NCBI GenBank assembly: GCA_014529385.2
Contig: CM043960.1
Location: 121,429,543-121,493,542, forward strand
DNA length: 64,000 nucleotides
Source: Adiantum capillus-veneris
Taxonomy: Eukaryota; Streptophyta; Polypodiopsida; Polypodiales; Pteridaceae
Direction: 5' to 3'
Shown here: positions 33,205 to 46,776 of the stretch, piece by piece
Layout: every line of letters begins with the position of its first letter
Numbering within the stretch: the stretch's first letter is position 1
Made by a program: the position numbers and the translations under genes
Notes under the pieces: generated by a model
Seen by the model: only the letters and a program-made list of their open reading frames with translations
Database searches by the model: none
What the model was told of the DNA's origin: nothing

Positions 33205-33460
33205 GCTTTTAAAGAGTATGAAATCTTTATCAGCTTTAAAACGTATTGAAGCAATTATGCTTGCTCAAAAATTGGGATACAAGGAGCCTATTATCAAAGT
33301 ACATGAGACCAAGAATTTATATAAAACAGTTAAATATTTAGTATAATCTCAAATAGATCTCCATTGAGGAGATGATCGAGTAGATTGTTATAATATTATG
33401 GAATCTACAAAAGCTCTTTATGTATCTTTTAGAGTGCTTATGAAAATTTGTCTTTCAATG
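33205..33460 (+). pseudogene. Unrecognised coding remnant
   Basis: The frame reads SMKSLSALKRIEAIMLAQKL then GYKEPIIKVHETKNLYKTVK, with stops near 33343 and 33364 and further protein-like sequence after them. It may be the 3' end of the NIF-like locus or a separate fragment. Confidence 0.25.
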
Positions 33461-36400
33461 TTATATGTAACTTTTGACTTTGACATTCCAAATGCTCAAT
33501 TTTAGTTTACTGACAAATTCAAATGTTTGTTGTTTTACAATTTGTATCCGTTGCACCATCAAGGACAATCTACATGGCCATAAGGCCATATGTGATGTTA
33601 TGAGCTTAGGGGAGCTGCACTTTATAGTATCAACACCCCATGAACCTAGCGCAATACATTGGCTTATGTTCTTCCACAAGATACTTACTGATTGTGGCTA
33701 AGAATAAATGTCCTAAGATCATCCTAAGGTTTCTAACAAGGCACTTAAGATCTCCCTTTTTCACATTATTAAAGTTCCTTTATGCTATTTAGAAATGGAG
33801 CCTTATGGCCTTTGGGTCATAGAGATCGTTTGTTCTCTGCCCACATTTTAACAAAGTGTGGCCATATGAAGCCAAACTATTGGCACTGTATGATCCTACA
33901 CATATGCCCACGCTAGTTTATCAACAAAAAACTCTATGATCTTAAGGCCAAAAATTGTTATATTAACTTCTACAAGACTTTTATTAATTGCAGTCATAGG
34001 AGGCGCACCTATGGCATTAACACCCTATGACCCATAAGGCCATAAGTTGACATATGTTATTCCAAAAAGCACTTTCCTTGTGTGGCTTGGAATTAGAACC
34101 CTTTAGACTTAATATCATGAAAGGCTATCTTCTCTAAGCTACATAATGAAAAGCACAAGCCTCTTACTTTTGCAAACTAGAAATAACGGCATAACTCGCT
34201 TAGGCCACACTTAGGTTCCATCTATTGATAGAGGTAAAGGAGGATCTTAGCCTTTCAAGGAACATAAAAATATTTGATAATCTTACAAAGCATTTATGTC
34301 ATTTGGAATCACGGAACCCTATGATCCTATGTCCATCGGAAGACAACATATCCACACCATATGGTATCATAACCCTATGATATTGAGGCCATAAGACAAA
34401 AAGGTGTTGTAATGAGAACTCACTATAGGGTATCTTATAACCTCAAAGATATTAAGTCTTCTGTTATCGATTTTTTGATCTCATTGTGGTTTGAAAAAAG
34501 TTTTGCTATTATAATGTCATAAACTAGAAGAATTTCTTCTCATATTACATCAAGTATCTCATTGAAAGTGGAATAATGATTTGATAAGCTACCAACTTCT
34601 TTTAAACAAAAGAAAAAAACTCAATTAAGAAAAAGCTTCAAAAAATCGTTAATTTTTGGACTGATGAAGTGAATCCTATGTGAGGAGACATCTCTCACCT
34701 AAGAAGCATTGATAATATAATTGTTTGATGCTCCCATCATTTTCTTGTTAATACCTATTTTATTTGAGGTGATGAAAACTACCAAAATGATGTTGACCAT
34801 TGATAATGCTACCAAAATGGTATTTGTTGAACACTCTCTATCTTGGAGATGCTATAATTCTTGCACTTAGTACTTTGTTGTACATGAAATAAATACTATA
34901 AATTTTATAAAATGAGTTTCTGGAAATCTTTGTGCACAACCCATACAGATTTTGTGTAATCAATTTGTAGGCCTCTTATTAGTCACATCAATGGTGTTTT
35001 TAAACACATCCTTTTTTGAGACACTACCTCTACAAGTTTTAAAACATGCATTGAACTTTTGAGAGACCATATCCAAAATCTTTGTTGAAGTTTTAAAGTA
35101 TGTATTGATGAAAATGTGGCATGTTAATATAGATTCTTGTTGGGTATGCAAGCCCTTGTGCGTCTAGTCTATGGGAAACTCCCTTTATGAAGCATGCAGG
35201 TGGCTTCACTTGGAGTCCAAGTTATGCATGGCAAGTTTTCATTTTGTATTGTAGGTTTTCAATACAATCAATAGTGTGCAATTTTGTTCTCTCTATTTCA
35301 AGATGTATCGAATCTCTCTCTCTCTCGTCCTGCTACACCTGACACCATGGCTCCCCAAAGGCTACATCCTCCATAGCTTCTTTCCTAGAAATTCTTTGGC
35401 ACAAACATATATTCTTTGACACTCAATGACACTATAGGTGCCATAGATGACAAGATATGGTCTTCGGGCCATATGTACTCCTCAATATTCTTTAGGTTTT
35501 TTTAATGATCAAATGTTAATTTAGGTGTTGCACATACTATAGTGTAGTTGATACTTGGTAGTGTTTTAATATTGGGACTAGTTATTTTTTTGTACTTGAG
35601 ATTAAGGTGACCAATTTTATGATAAGAGTTTTTGGTGCTCTTTGTGTCTAGATATTATAATTTTGGTTGGAATGTTCAATACATGTGTTGCTTAGTAGAA
35701 TCCATATTTATGAGCTTTGATATTTTTTAAAGAGTTTCTTTTATACAAATCCTTTTGCAAAAATCTATATCAAAAGTCTTCTTATAAAAATAAAAATATA
35801 AAAGTCAAATTTGGATGCTAGAATCATGACATCTTATCTAAATTAAGGAAAAATTGAGCTTAAAAATAGTAAAATAGCATTATCTAATATGCCATTTTAG
35901 CATTTGGAAAACATGATTTTCTCAATTTATCTAAAATGGTGTTAGTATTGCAAACCAACCATTAGTCTTGTTATTGCATAGCTTGTGTACAAATTGCACA
36001 TGCCAAAGGATTTGGGAGGGATGTGAGACCGACATGGCTTCCTGCAATTTGATGAGCACGAAGTCCACTCCTAGGCCCACCAACAAGTCAACAAGCACTC
36101 CCCCCTCAAAAAATTTATTAGTTCCCACCCCCATTTCAGCACAAAAGATGGGGAGGTGTTGAAATGTTGGCACATGCAAAGAAACATCGAACTATCATCG
36201 TAGATAATCAAGACTCCAACATTTTTGGTGCACTAGCCCTGTGCAATGTGAATGAAGGAGGAGAGCAAAGCTCTACTCATCATGTGTTCTCCATGGACAA
36301 TAAGGTTGTGTTCATACAAGCTAGCAAGATGTGGATGATGATGGTTTTGTTAACCTTGCAAAAGAATTTAAATGTTACTCTTAGAATTGTTGTGAATCTT

Positions 36401-36611
36401 TTGTTTGCTTCCCATCCTTGAGCACAAATTCTTGTTTTTATGAAAATTCTAATTATTGTGAAGACTCTACTAAGAATGCTCATCCATATGCTTCCAATTC
36501 TTTACCTTGAAACAAACCAATTCCAAGATTTTCCTGGAAGGTGTTATGGGGGGGCTTTGTAGACAGGAGTGAAGATTCGTGCCAGAGGGCTCAACTCAAA
36601 TAGATGTGGTG
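33460..36611. other. Stretch without a recognisable gene
   Basis: AT-rich sequence with short frames only (for example 36164-36421), a TC run near 35311-35326 and some CCTATGG words. No family motif was recognised on either strand. Confidence 0.55.
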
Positions 36612-37088
36612 TGTCATAAAATCTAATACCTAACTAACACAAATGCTTTTATCATATTAAACTGGTCATTTAATGTGGGAGAATAAACGGGAACAAGAGT
36701 TAGAATATATATATGTGATTATGGATTTATCTCAGCATGGGATCAAAGTCAATGGGTCCAAATAAGAGATGGTCTGTCAAAGAGCAATGCTAGCTAATGG
36801 AGCTTGAAAGACCTTAGGGTTAGCTTCATTAAAGACCTCCAAAGGTTAGTAGTTAAAAGTCCTTAGACCTAGGACCTTAGGGTATTTTAGACCTTAGACA
36901 AGCTAAGCCTCTGCTTGAGGTGCTTGTCATGCTTGATGACTAAGGTGCTTGTCGTGCTTGATGACTAAGGTGCTTGGGGCGCTTGAGGTGCTTCATGACT
37001 AAGGTGCCTGAGGGGCTTGTGGTGTTCCAAAGTCAACATGATCTCTACAAAGGAGGGGGAGAGCTCTAAATCTAGGGGCATGAGAGAG

Positions 37089-37121
<33 letters not shown>

Positions 37122-37490
37122 AAGGCAAGCCCAAGACTCAAGAGGTAATAAGGACACATGTCAAGCACCTACACATGTTGCCCTCATGTGGTTCATAAAG
37201 ACTATTGGTTGACCTTTAAAGAAGTCCAATGAAAATTTAGTTTATTTAACTAATTGTTTAAGGATTATTCAAGCCCACTCTCTCAAATGGGTATGAAGGA
37301 CACTTGTCCTAATGCTACCCTTGTTGCTTTATATGCACAAAGCATGTGATTGTCTACGCTTGAGAAGGTCCAATCACCATCAAGGAAGATCTGGAAGAGG
37401 GGGTTGTTGACCCAAGCAAGGAGGGGGTGACATGTGTCCTTATTCTCTCTCTCTCTCTCTCTCTCTCTCATTCTTGCCCACATACCCTCT

Positions 37491-37563
<73 letters not shown>

Positions 37564-38254
37564 TCTCATAGTGTGTTGTGCAAGAACACAATCTCCTTCT
37601 CCAAGCTTGAGAAGTGGAGAGCCTACACTAAAAACTATTGGCTATGGAATGAAAATCCAACCAAGAGCCATGCTCCAAAGTGCATGCTTGACATCTTCTT
37701 CATCTCCATTACATGTTATTATGCTATGCTAAGCAACAAGAGTAATATCAAGTGTGGAGTCAATGTCTTTCTTGTATGTTACTTCTTCTTCCTCTTTGCT
37801 ACCCTCATTCCTTGCTAGCTCTCTCCACCTTCGAAGGTGTTTGAGGTCTTGGGACTGAGACCGGGGACAAGTTAATGCTTTGGTAAGATAGTTAAGGGAA
37901 TAATCTTGGTGCATGAATCTTTCCATCTTCATTGCACGAACAAGGTCTTAAGGAACATAAATCTTGTTTTGTACCAAGTCTTTCTACATGGGACAATCTA
38001 TAATACAAAAGCCTTTTGGAGGGGGTACCTCGACTCCAAGTAACTCCGATCCTCAACCGTTGTCAATTTCTATAATCCTTTCTCCCTCTCTTTTACAAGT
38101 ATTGTTTATACCAAGCTAATTAGTTGTAATGTTCATTTTGCTACTTTTAATCAAGTACTCTTCTTTTTCTCCTTAAAGAACCCTCTTAAAGGAAATTTTC
38201 ACTATGGTTATTTAAATTCCACTACTATCCATGTCATAGTCATATTCCGTTACA
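36612..38254 (+). repeat. LTR F (5' LTR of E3)
   Basis: 1643 bp from TGTCATAAAATC to CCGTTACA. It includes a minisatellite with CTAAGGTGCTTG units (about 36905-37020), (CA)n at 37091-37119, and compound (CT)n/(CA)n at 37444-37562. Confidence 0.85.
37495..37562. repeat. Compound (CT)n(CA)n microsatellite
   Basis: CT run to about 37529, then CA run to 37562, inside LTR F. Confidence 0.95.
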
Positions 38255-38268
38255 TTGGTATGAGAGCT
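38255..38268 (+). other. Primer binding site of E3
   Basis: TTGGTATGAGAGCT directly after the LTR. One base (G for C) departs from the Met-tRNA complement. Confidence 0.75.
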
Positions 38269-38674
38269 ATTGGTTTCTCTTTTCTTGCTTAAGAAGAGAG
38301 GTCCTTAAGTTGTCCATGAAAGGTTGGACCACTTCATTGCAAGAGGGTAAGTGAGACATGGATCTATTATCTTGGTTGACTTAGTTTGAAGTACACCGTT
38401 GGCAACTATCTCGGGGGAGGGGGTTCACTATGTATAAATTGTGTATATTGCATGTGTTCAATGGCTATTTCTAAAGCTTCTTATCTATGAATTTTTTACA
38501 AATAAAATACACCCTTTTTCTATTCAATCTATATTTTTTTTTCACAATTCCATTTTACAATACCCTTCTATATGTGAAAATGTGAAAAAAAATAGAAATA
38601 AAAAACCCCTTCTGTTGCACTCATGCGATTGCCACATAATTATTAAGTGACCCCTCTGAGGGAACTATAGACTT

Positions 38675-38718
38675 AATAATGGAGTCTTTCGGGGCTTGCT
38701 TTTGGCCTAACCATTATT
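38675..38718 (+). promoter_or_regulatory. Leader hairpin of E3
   Basis: AATAATGG ... CCATTATT with a loop containing CGGGGCTTGC. Relative to E1 one G-C pair is replaced by A-T on both arms. Confidence 0.55.
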
Positions 38719-39105
38719 CAGCTACTAGCAAGCTCAATAGGAACCATAATCAATTGGGCAATGTTAGACCCTCTCCACTACTCTTTGCAATCAACAATCT
38801 CTAAACCATGGGTGTGGCTGTTTGAGAGCTAATTTTCAAAGGTAAAGAAGAGTAGAAACTAAGGTTTTTGAGGGTACCAAAGCACAAAGTAGCATATACA
38901 TAAGTTCAATTAGCATGGCTGACAATAATCAAGAGAGTAGAATGAATATTGACAACTTTGATTTTGCACATGAAGGTGCTATTGATGATGCCCCAATGTT
39001 TCTGAACTATCTTGTTACTAGGTTGCAACAAACTATGGGCAACCCTGCCCTGCAAGATGAAGTTACCCAACAACTTAGTGATTATGGTATTTTCCTACCT
39101 CTCCA

Positions 39106-39108
<3 letters not shown>

Positions 39109-39147
<39 letters not shown>
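39109..39147. repeat. (GA)n microsatellite inside E3 gag
   Basis: A GA run sits where related gags encode the link between the N-terminal segment and RKPxxETxKRxLSP. Confidence 0.9.
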
Positions 39148-39150
<3 letters not shown>

Positions 39151-39919
39151 GGAAGCCTCTTGTTGAGACTTTGAAAAGAAGGCTCTCTCCTATAAGAGAA
39201 GAGGAGGAATCCAATGAATGAGAAAGAAGTGAATCTTCAAATTCATCAAAAAGATGCGGCTCCACGAAGAGGGCGGTCTCAACAATCCCCAACTCCTCCC
39301 AAGAGGGAAAGATCATCATATAGACCTTCTCCTCGTCACTCTGAAAGGAAAGAGAGGAAACAAAGGAAGAAAAAGGCAAGAAAGTGGTCGCCCTCTTTTC
39401 CTTCTTCTTCAAATTCCTCCTCCTCCGATGAAAGCAGTGGTTATTCTCCTACAAGAGGAGAGGACATATCAAATCCTACCCTACTTGGAAAAGGTTTTAA
39501 AAGCTTAGAAAGTTCAAAGAAAGACAAAAGAGTATCTCTTTTCTCATCTGTGATTGCACCTTTGGTGCTACTGACAAAGTATTGGTCTTCATCCAACAAT
39601 CCAATGCGGCCTTTGGAGATGAGGGCTTCATAGAGCCCTCCAAGCTACACCATGTAGCTATGCACTTTCAAAAATCTGCTCGTCAATGGTGGGCTAGTCT
39701 CCGTGGGAATGGAAAAGCCCCAAGGACATGGAAAATTCTACAAGTTTCCACAATGAAGCGATTCCTTGCAAGCATTTCCAAGGACAAAGTGCATACTATT
39801 GAAGCTACTCTCCCACAAGTCTATATAGACAAGTTTTGGGATTTACATCTCCAAGCTACAATCTTCTAAAAGGTAGACTTCGTCGAGAAAAAACAACAAT
39901 TTTGTGTGGGATTACTTGA

Positions 39920-39924
39920 AGAAA
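39920..39924. repeat. Target-site duplication of E2, left copy
   Basis: AGAAA before the LTR TG is repeated at 48844-48848. The E3 gag reads across the empty site (LLEEM then FEYVNSQ). Confidence 0.9.
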
Positions 39925-41539
39925 TGTAACATTTAATGGCCTAAAAACTTGTGTGTAGCGGAAATTAACATGAACATAGGGGGCATTTCATTAGAATAGA
40001 TTCCTAATGAGAATTACAAGAGTGCTTGGGTGGAGAGAGCAACAAAAATCATAACACCTAGTTAGATACCAGGAACAATACTTTCAAAAGAGAGAGAAAT
40101 TAAGCTATTGACCACAGTTAAGGACCGGATTTACATGGATCCGGTCCCCCCTCCAAAAGGCTTTGTATTATGGTTGCTCCCATCAAGAGAGACATTGTAC
40201 AATACAATTCTTTGTGTTCCTTCAAGACTAGCTAGTGCAATGAAGATGAAAGGTTCATGCACTAAGCAAAACACTTATCAAACACAACATCAATTCTCCC
40301 CGGTCTCAGACCCAAGACCTCACACACCTTCGAAGATGGTGAGAGCTAGCAGGGTATGAGAGTAGATTGAGCTAGCAGGGTATGAGAGTAGATTGAGAGA
40401 AAGTAGGAGTATTCTTACGAGAAAGATGTACATCTCCTCACATAATCACTCATATTATCTTAGATTAGATTAGTAATTAGCATGGTAGAGGATATGAGCA
40501 TGCATTGAAGTTTGGATCTTGGTTGGATTTGCATCGCAAAGCCAAGAGTTGTTGGTGTAGGCCTCCCTTCTCACAAGCTTGGAGTAGGTGGTAAGCTTTT
40601 CATTAAAGCTTGAGAAGGAGAGAGAGTCTTCTTTACTTCACACATGAGATTGTGGGAGTGTGTGTGTGATAATGCCTTGCAAAAATCAGCCCCCTCTCTC
40701 TCTTGGTCGACCCCTCTTGCTATTTGCTCATGCTACCCAGGCTCATTGGACCTCCCTAGGGCTAGCCAATGACAATTAAGCAGCATAAGTGATAGCCTTC
40801 TGACATGTGTCCCCCTTTCCCCTTTTGTGAGAGCTTTAGGTAATTTAATAATTCAACTAAACTTTCATTGGACCCCTTTGCCTCCTGGCCAATAGGAATC
40901 AGGAAAGCCATTGGGCTGCTGAATGCTCATTGGACCCCTTGGGAGACTGTCCAATAGTCTTCTAGAGGGCTTAATTCTCATTGGTTCTTTTATTAAGTGT
41001 TTTCAAATTAATTAAACTAGATTTACTCTAGACTAATTCTCATTGGTCCACCTCCAAGGCCATCCAATAGGAATTGGGTACACCTTGTGGGCATCTGGCC
41101 TAGGGATTTGACATGTGTCCCTCATTCCCTTTGTGTAAAGGGAGCTTGTGTGTGTGTGTGACTTTCTCTCTCATCCCCTACAAGCAAGGCTCACCCCCTC
41201 CTATGTAGGGATTTGTAAAGACTTTTGGGACACACACAAAGCATCCAATTCCCCCCACGGTTGACCTTTGGACACAACCTTTAAATTTTGGAACCTTAGC
41301 ATTTTGGAAGCCTTAATGGGCTGAACCTTAGGGCCTTTTTAGCCCATTGTTGCACATGGCTCTTTTGCAGATGGCCCCCCGTTTGGATCCCTATTTTCCC
41401 TCCTTTGGATCCCTACTGTGGCCGGTTTGCTAGCTTAACCAATATTCTAGCTTTTTCTCCCTTGGCACTTCCCCATATTAAATGATGAGTTTAACATGAG
41501 AAAACCATTTAGGAGAATTAGATATTGATTATTATGACA
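39925..41539 (-). repeat. LTR D (3' LTR of E2)
   Basis: 1615 bp. It carries its own short tandem duplication (GAGCTAGCAGGGTATGAG repeated, about 40342-40395) that is absent from LTR E. Confidence 0.9.
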
Positions 41540-41554
41540 TTACCTCTCTCTTGA
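41540..41554 (-). other. Polypurine tract of E2
   Basis: Sense AAGAGAGAGGTAA next to the TGTCATAATAATC of LTR D. Confidence 0.8.
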
Positions 41555-41893
41555 AATCATAGTCGTCCTTGACTATGGTGTAGAGAAGATAAAGCATATT
41601 CATGAGTCCTTTTCTTAGCGGGTAGAGGATCCCTATGTTACCCTACGACATCATTCCACAATGGATGACTAGTCCATTTGGCGCTTGAGAGCCTGAGCTG
41701 CCGCAAGCATGTCTGCACATTAGTCCTATCAATCTTTCATAGTAGAGTGACAAGCTCTACTTGGTGTTTGGGAGACGTCGTCTCCACAAACTTGATCTAA
41801 GCATGCATACTACTTCATTTTTGTGCACAATAAAGAAAAAGAGAGTCTTATAAGACAAAAACTTTGTTCATTTTGAACATTTTGTACATTTGC

Positions 41894-43187
41894 TTACTGT
41901 TGGGAAGCATTGTAAGCATTGACAAGGTTTAGGTTATCCTTTAATTGTATGCCTTGCATCCATCTAGCATCTTCAAAAGGATAATTCTTAAACTTAATAA
42001 GATATCGTCGGATAGTCTTACCGCCTCTTAGTACCTGGCCTTCATGTCGGAGAATGGACTCGGGTTGCAGCACCTCTTCTTGGTGCTCGATCTCCGGTGG
42101 GTCTTCAGTAGTTGGTTCTTGAGGTGGCTCTCCTATGTAAGGCTTTAATAGGCTCACATGGAAAGCATTGTGTATGAGCCAATGATTGGGCAACTTGAGT
42201 TGATAGGCCATCTCATTGATTGGCCTAAGAATTTGGAAGGGACCATAGTACCTTTTTGCTAGTTTATCATAGTACTTTTGGTGTCCCGTAGGATTCTTGC
42301 CCATCGTGTGCCTTAATCGAGCCTTGGGAAATTTTAATAAGACCCAATCGTTTTCTTTAAAGGCTTGGGCTCTTCTGTGCTTGTCAGCAACAGCCTTTTG
42401 CCTTTGTTGTGAGATAGAGATAGCATCTTGAAAAGATTCTTGGTGGTCTTGGCTATACTCATCTGCAGCGAAGATCTTCCCATGTACCTTAAGTAGCAAC
42501 GGGCTTTTTTATCTTCCCTCAATTACCTCGAAAGGTGCTTCTCCCGTGGAAGTATGTACAGTGTTATTGTAAGCATACTCCACTAAGGGTAAGTACTTCT
42601 CCCATTGGGATCTTTGATCTACTTCCGTTGCATAGGCTTTTAGTAGATCGAGAATTGTTAGGTTAGCTATTTCACTTTGGCCATCCGTTTGTGGATGATA
42701 GGCCGAAGAGAAGTTTAGCCTTGTCCCTAAATTCTCAAAGAGACCCTTCCAGAAATTACTGGTCATTCTAGGATCTCTATCCGACACTATGGACATTGGC
42801 AAGCCATGGTACTTGAAAATTTGTGAAATGAAGAGAGTTGCCATTTGATGGGCTTTGATAGTCTTCTTGATAGGTATAAAATGAGCTTGTTTACTGAACC
42901 TGTCAATTTATCGTCCATATTCCCGTATTCCCATGGATAGACTTGGGCAATCCAAAGATAAAATCCATGGATATGCTCTCCCATGGTGAATTAGGGATTG
43001 ACAAGGGTTTAAGCAATCCAAGTTGCTTCCATCTATCAAATTTTGTCTTTTGGCATACCACACATTTAGAAACATACTCTTGTATGTTCACTTTCATGGT
43101 AGGCCAATAGAAATATGTTTCAATTCCCTTCAAGGTATACTGAATCCCTCTATGCCCCGCATAAGGTGGAGCATGAGATTCATACAT
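41894..43187 (-). pseudogene. E2 integrase and chromodomain-like tail
   Basis: Three overlapping frames cover the integrase finger (SHAPPYAGHRG ... CVVCQKTK, from 43187), the core (SMDFIFGLP, IVSDRDPRM, GQSEIANL) and the tail (LRHEGQVLRGG, YLIKFKNYP, EDARWM) down to the stop at 41894. Frame changes occur near 42905 and 42505. Otherwise very similar to E1. Confidence 0.85.
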
Positions 43188-43276
43188 TACTTTCTCACGT
43201 AATGAGTTAGTAACACATAGTCTATTGCCGTAGAGAAGATAACCATCTTGTAAAGTAAATGGTTCTTGTTTCTTCC

Positions 43277-44387
43277 CTAATGCAAGGGCTGAATCACATC
43301 TCTAAAATCAGGATCAATAGCATACTCATCTATCATTGAAGATAGATCATTGTGAGTTGCTATGGAAACCACATTCACTCTCGGCTGTCTTGAGAGTGCA
43401 TCAGCTACTTGATTATGCTTGCCAGCAATGTGAGCAATTTGAAAATGAAATTGCGAAAGGAGATTTTCCCACCTCATTTGTTTGTCGGAGAGCTTGGTCT
43501 GTGTCATGAAGTACTTAAGACTTTGGTGATCCGCTCGCAGAATGAAAGGAGTCCCCAATAAATAATGCTTCCATGAGTCTAAAGCATGTAGAACTGCAAG
43601 GAGTTCCTTTTCATATATGCCTAGATCTTTCTCAACAGGGTCGAGCCTTCGACTTTCATAGCCTATGGCGTGCCCTTCTTGAAGCAAAAGTGCTCCAAGT
43701 CAATCACCACAAGCATCACATTGGACCTCAAATGGTTTTGAGAGATCCGGTAGTGTAAGCACAGTTTGAGAGATAAGCTTTTCGAAAGCATTGTTCTCCT
43801 TAACAGACCATGTATACCTAACGCTTTTCTTTGTTAGGTCATGTAATGGTCCCGAAATTTGTGAGAACTTTTCTATGAAGCATCTATAGTATGCACACAT
43901 ACCTATAAAGCTTCTTAGTTCATGAAGATTCTTTGGTTTAGGCCATCCTTTTATTACCTCTAACTTTGATGGATCCATTTGGATGCCATCTTGAGAGATA
44001 ATGTGACCTAAATATTGAATCTCTTGCAAGAAAAATTCACTTTTCTTTTGATTAACATAAAGTTTATTCTCTCTTAAAACTTGAAATATTACCTGGAGGT
44101 GTTGCTTGTGTTCGTCTAATGAATTAGAGTAGATGATAATATCATCAAAGAACACTCCAGTGAAGGTTTGATGAGGCCTAAACAGCTTCTCCATCAAGCG
44201 GTTTAATGTGGTTGGTGCATTGGTCAAGCCAAAAGGCATGGCAATGTCTTCGTAAAGACCAAATGTGGTGCGAAATGCGGTCTTTACAATGTCTTGATCA
44301 ACTATCCTTATTTGATGATAGCCACTTTTTAGGTCAATCCTACTGAAGTAGGTCGATCCTTGTAGCTTATCAAATAGGTCTTCTACC
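43277..44387 (-). pseudogene. E2 RT and RNase H
   Basis: RT from a stop at about 44387 (after NRFPVP) through FGLTNAPTTLNRLM and FFDDIIIYSNS. RNase H shows FEVQCDACGD, then in a shifted frame ELLAVLHALDSWKHYLL, ADHQSLKYFMTQ and HIAGKHNQVADALSR. Unlike E1, the stretch around ESRRLD keeps one frame here; its frame breaks lie near 43690 and 43280. Confidence 0.85.
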
Positions 44388-45250
44388 TATGGAACGGGAA
44401 ACCTATTCTTGATAGTGATCCTATTTAGTGCTCTATAGTCGACACACATAAGATATGTGCCGTCTTTCTTTTGCACTGATAGCATAGGTGAGAAAAATGG
44501 AGATGAGCTACGCCTAACCATGCCCTTCTCAACTAACTCATGCACTTGCCACATAATCTCCTCTTGTTGAGCTTGAGAAACTCTATAAGGAGGTTTGTTA
44601 GGCGGTGAACTTCCTGGAAGAAGTTCAATTGCATGGTCATCATTACCTCGTTTAGGAGGTAGCTCACAAGGGATGTCATCAATAAAAACATCTTGAAACC
44701 TTTTGAGAAAATTGGATAACTCTAATTCCTTTTGGTTGCTTTTATTTTCTTTTGCTAAAGCATTAGGTTCATTTTGAGAATCTTTAAGAAAAATCATGTA
44801 CATGAAAATAGAGCTCTTTATTGACTTGTTGAAAGCTGGTGTATGTACAATGGGGATAGTGTTACCCATTTCCTTAGCATCTATATACATGTCTTTTTCC
44901 CTGAACTTAAGGGAGATTCTCCTTTTAGGGAATTTAACATTGGCAGTCAGGCGGTCAAACCATGGTGCCCCAAGGATTACATCCTCATGCTTGAGAGGAG
45001 AGATAAAGAAGTCCTCTTTGTCCACATAGCTTTGGACATGAAGCCTCAATTTCCCGATTAAGGGAGTGACTGAAGCTTCTTGCCCCTTGAAAGCACTGTC
45101 TGCTGTGGTAGAACATCTCCCATCTCATAGGCTTGTATGCCTAGCTTGGTGGCCAACTCTATAGATATAAAATTGTGAGTAGAACTGGGGTCAAAGAGAA
45201 TAAAATCATCATGTTCTTTTACCTTTCCCCAAGCATGGCATAGAGGAGAT
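44388..45250 (-). pseudogene. E2 protease and RT start
   Basis: Protease active site reads LFDPSSTHNF, so Gly of the E1 motif is Ser. Then GAPWFDRLTANVKFPKRR, the linker, and RT N-terminal motifs (VHELVEKGMVRRSSSPF, YLMCVDYRALN). A frameshift lies near 45105 relative to E1. Confidence 0.8.
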
Positions 45251-46776
45251 CCTTTGTGGTGAGTTTAGTGAGTCTCCTCCTCTTGGATTTCAACCAAGGT
45301 AGCTCTAGGAGGATCTTGGCGGTTGTTCTTTTGCCCTTGTTCGCCGCACTTGAAACACCGGTTATCCTTGCGATAACGCTCAAGCTCTTCAGGAGAGAGT
45401 TTGTTTTTACCTTTGTAAACTCCCTTCTCTTTAGCTTTGTTGGAGTTGCCCTTAGGAGACTTTTTGACATTGTCCTTCCCCTTAGGCTCGTTGGAACCCT
45501 TGTTTTCAGTGGGCTTATTATTTCTTTTAGCCCCCGTTTGGAAAATGATTCGAGAGGCCACCATAGTATGGTGTATTACCGCCGATATGGTACGTGGCCT
45601 TTGGGAGTTGACATACTCCACCAGCCTGCACAAAATTGTTGCTTTTGCTCTCCAAAATCCAACTTTTTGAAGAGAGTGGCTTTGAGTTGTAGGTCCCAAA
45701 ACTTGTCTACATATTTGTGGATGGATTCATAGGGAGAGAGCTTTAAGCTTCGCCATTCGGTGAGTACTTTGTCTTTGGCATCGGTGGCCAAAAACTGCTT
45801 CATAATGGAAGCTCTTAAAGCTTTCCATGTTCGCGGAGCTTCACCATTGGCTCGTAGGCTAGACCACCATTGCCTGGAGGACTTTTGAAAGTGCATAGCT
45901 ACATGGCATAACTTAGAGGACTCCGTGAAGCCCTCATCTCTAAACGCCGCATCAAATTGTTGGATAAAGGCCAAGACATTGTCCGTAGCACCAAAGGTGC
46001 TATCATAGGTAAGGAAAGAGATGCTCTTCCCTCCCTCTTTGAACTTCTTGAGCTTGGATGACCTCTTCCATGCGGCATAGGATTTCCTATGGCCTCTTAT
46101 TTTTTATGGTTCAAAGGTTGCACCATCACTTTCTTCAGAAGGTGAAGAATTTGAGGAAGGTGGAGAAGAGGGTGACCTCTTTCTCGCCTTTTTCTTGTCT
46201 TGATCTTCGTCGTCTTCACCATCACTTTCATAAGAGGAAGAGGATGAAGAAGATGGAGAAGAGGGTGTCCTCTTTCTTGCCTTTTTCTTCTCTTGCTTTT
46301 TATCATCCTTCTTTGAATTATGGTGTGGAGAAGGGTGCAATGGTCTTCTCCGCTTTGGTGGTGATGGAGAGCGTTTAGCCCGCCGTCTTTGTGGAGCCAT
46401 CTCTATCGAGGTGGTGGGAGACTCATTTATTTCTCGTTCCTTCGGTGTAGGCTCTTGAGTTCTCCTTTGGGAAGGAGATGCATCATCAAGAAGTAAATTC
46501 TTGAGCCCTTCGTATGGATTCTCTTCTTCTTCCCAAATCAGAGAGAGACCTCTTTTGGAAGTCTCACACGGAGGCTTCCTAGGTGTTCTCTCGTCATGGT
46601 GGTGAGCTTGAAGAATCCCATGAGCACGGAGCTGCCGTTGCACTTCACTTTGGAGAGATGGATTGAAGCCTAGAAACAAGATAGTTAACAAGCATCGGGG
46701 CATCATTAGTAGATTGCTCATTAGCAAAATCAAAGCTATCAACATTAATTTCACTCTCTTTACTATTGTCAGCCAT
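45251..46776 (-). pseudogene. E2 gag
   Basis: Starts at the Met at 46776 (MADNSKESEINVDSFDFANE). A short deletion after about 35 codons shifts the frame. The basic region and gag core (SSRQWWSSLRANGEAPRTWK) follow. The zinc knuckle keeps CFKCGEQG but a deletion removes the His and last Cys (about 45330-45340). A second deletion near 45620 removes part of the EEMAEYVNSQ region. Confidence 0.85.

Larger units (their letters stand above)
30960..34460. other. Region dense in CCTATGG / CCATAGG words
   Basis: Repeated short, partly palindromic words of the type CCCTATGGCCATAGG and GGCCATAAGG occur at, for example, 30978, 31043, 31090, 31320, 31645, 33573, 34004 and 34360, with unrelated sequence between. 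No fixed period is evident. Confidence 0.45.
38915..39924 (+). pseudogene. E3 gag, first part
   Basis: Starts MADNNQESRMNIDNFDFAHE. A GA run (39109-39147) has expanded inside the coding region, so the frame ends in a Glu-Arg stutter. The basic region (KKARKWSPSFPSSSNSSSSD) and the gag core (SARQWWASLRGNGKAPRTWK) follow in other frames. A stop at about 39867 precedes a stretch reading to LLEEM, where E2 was inserted. Colinear with E1 gag. Confidence 0.8.
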
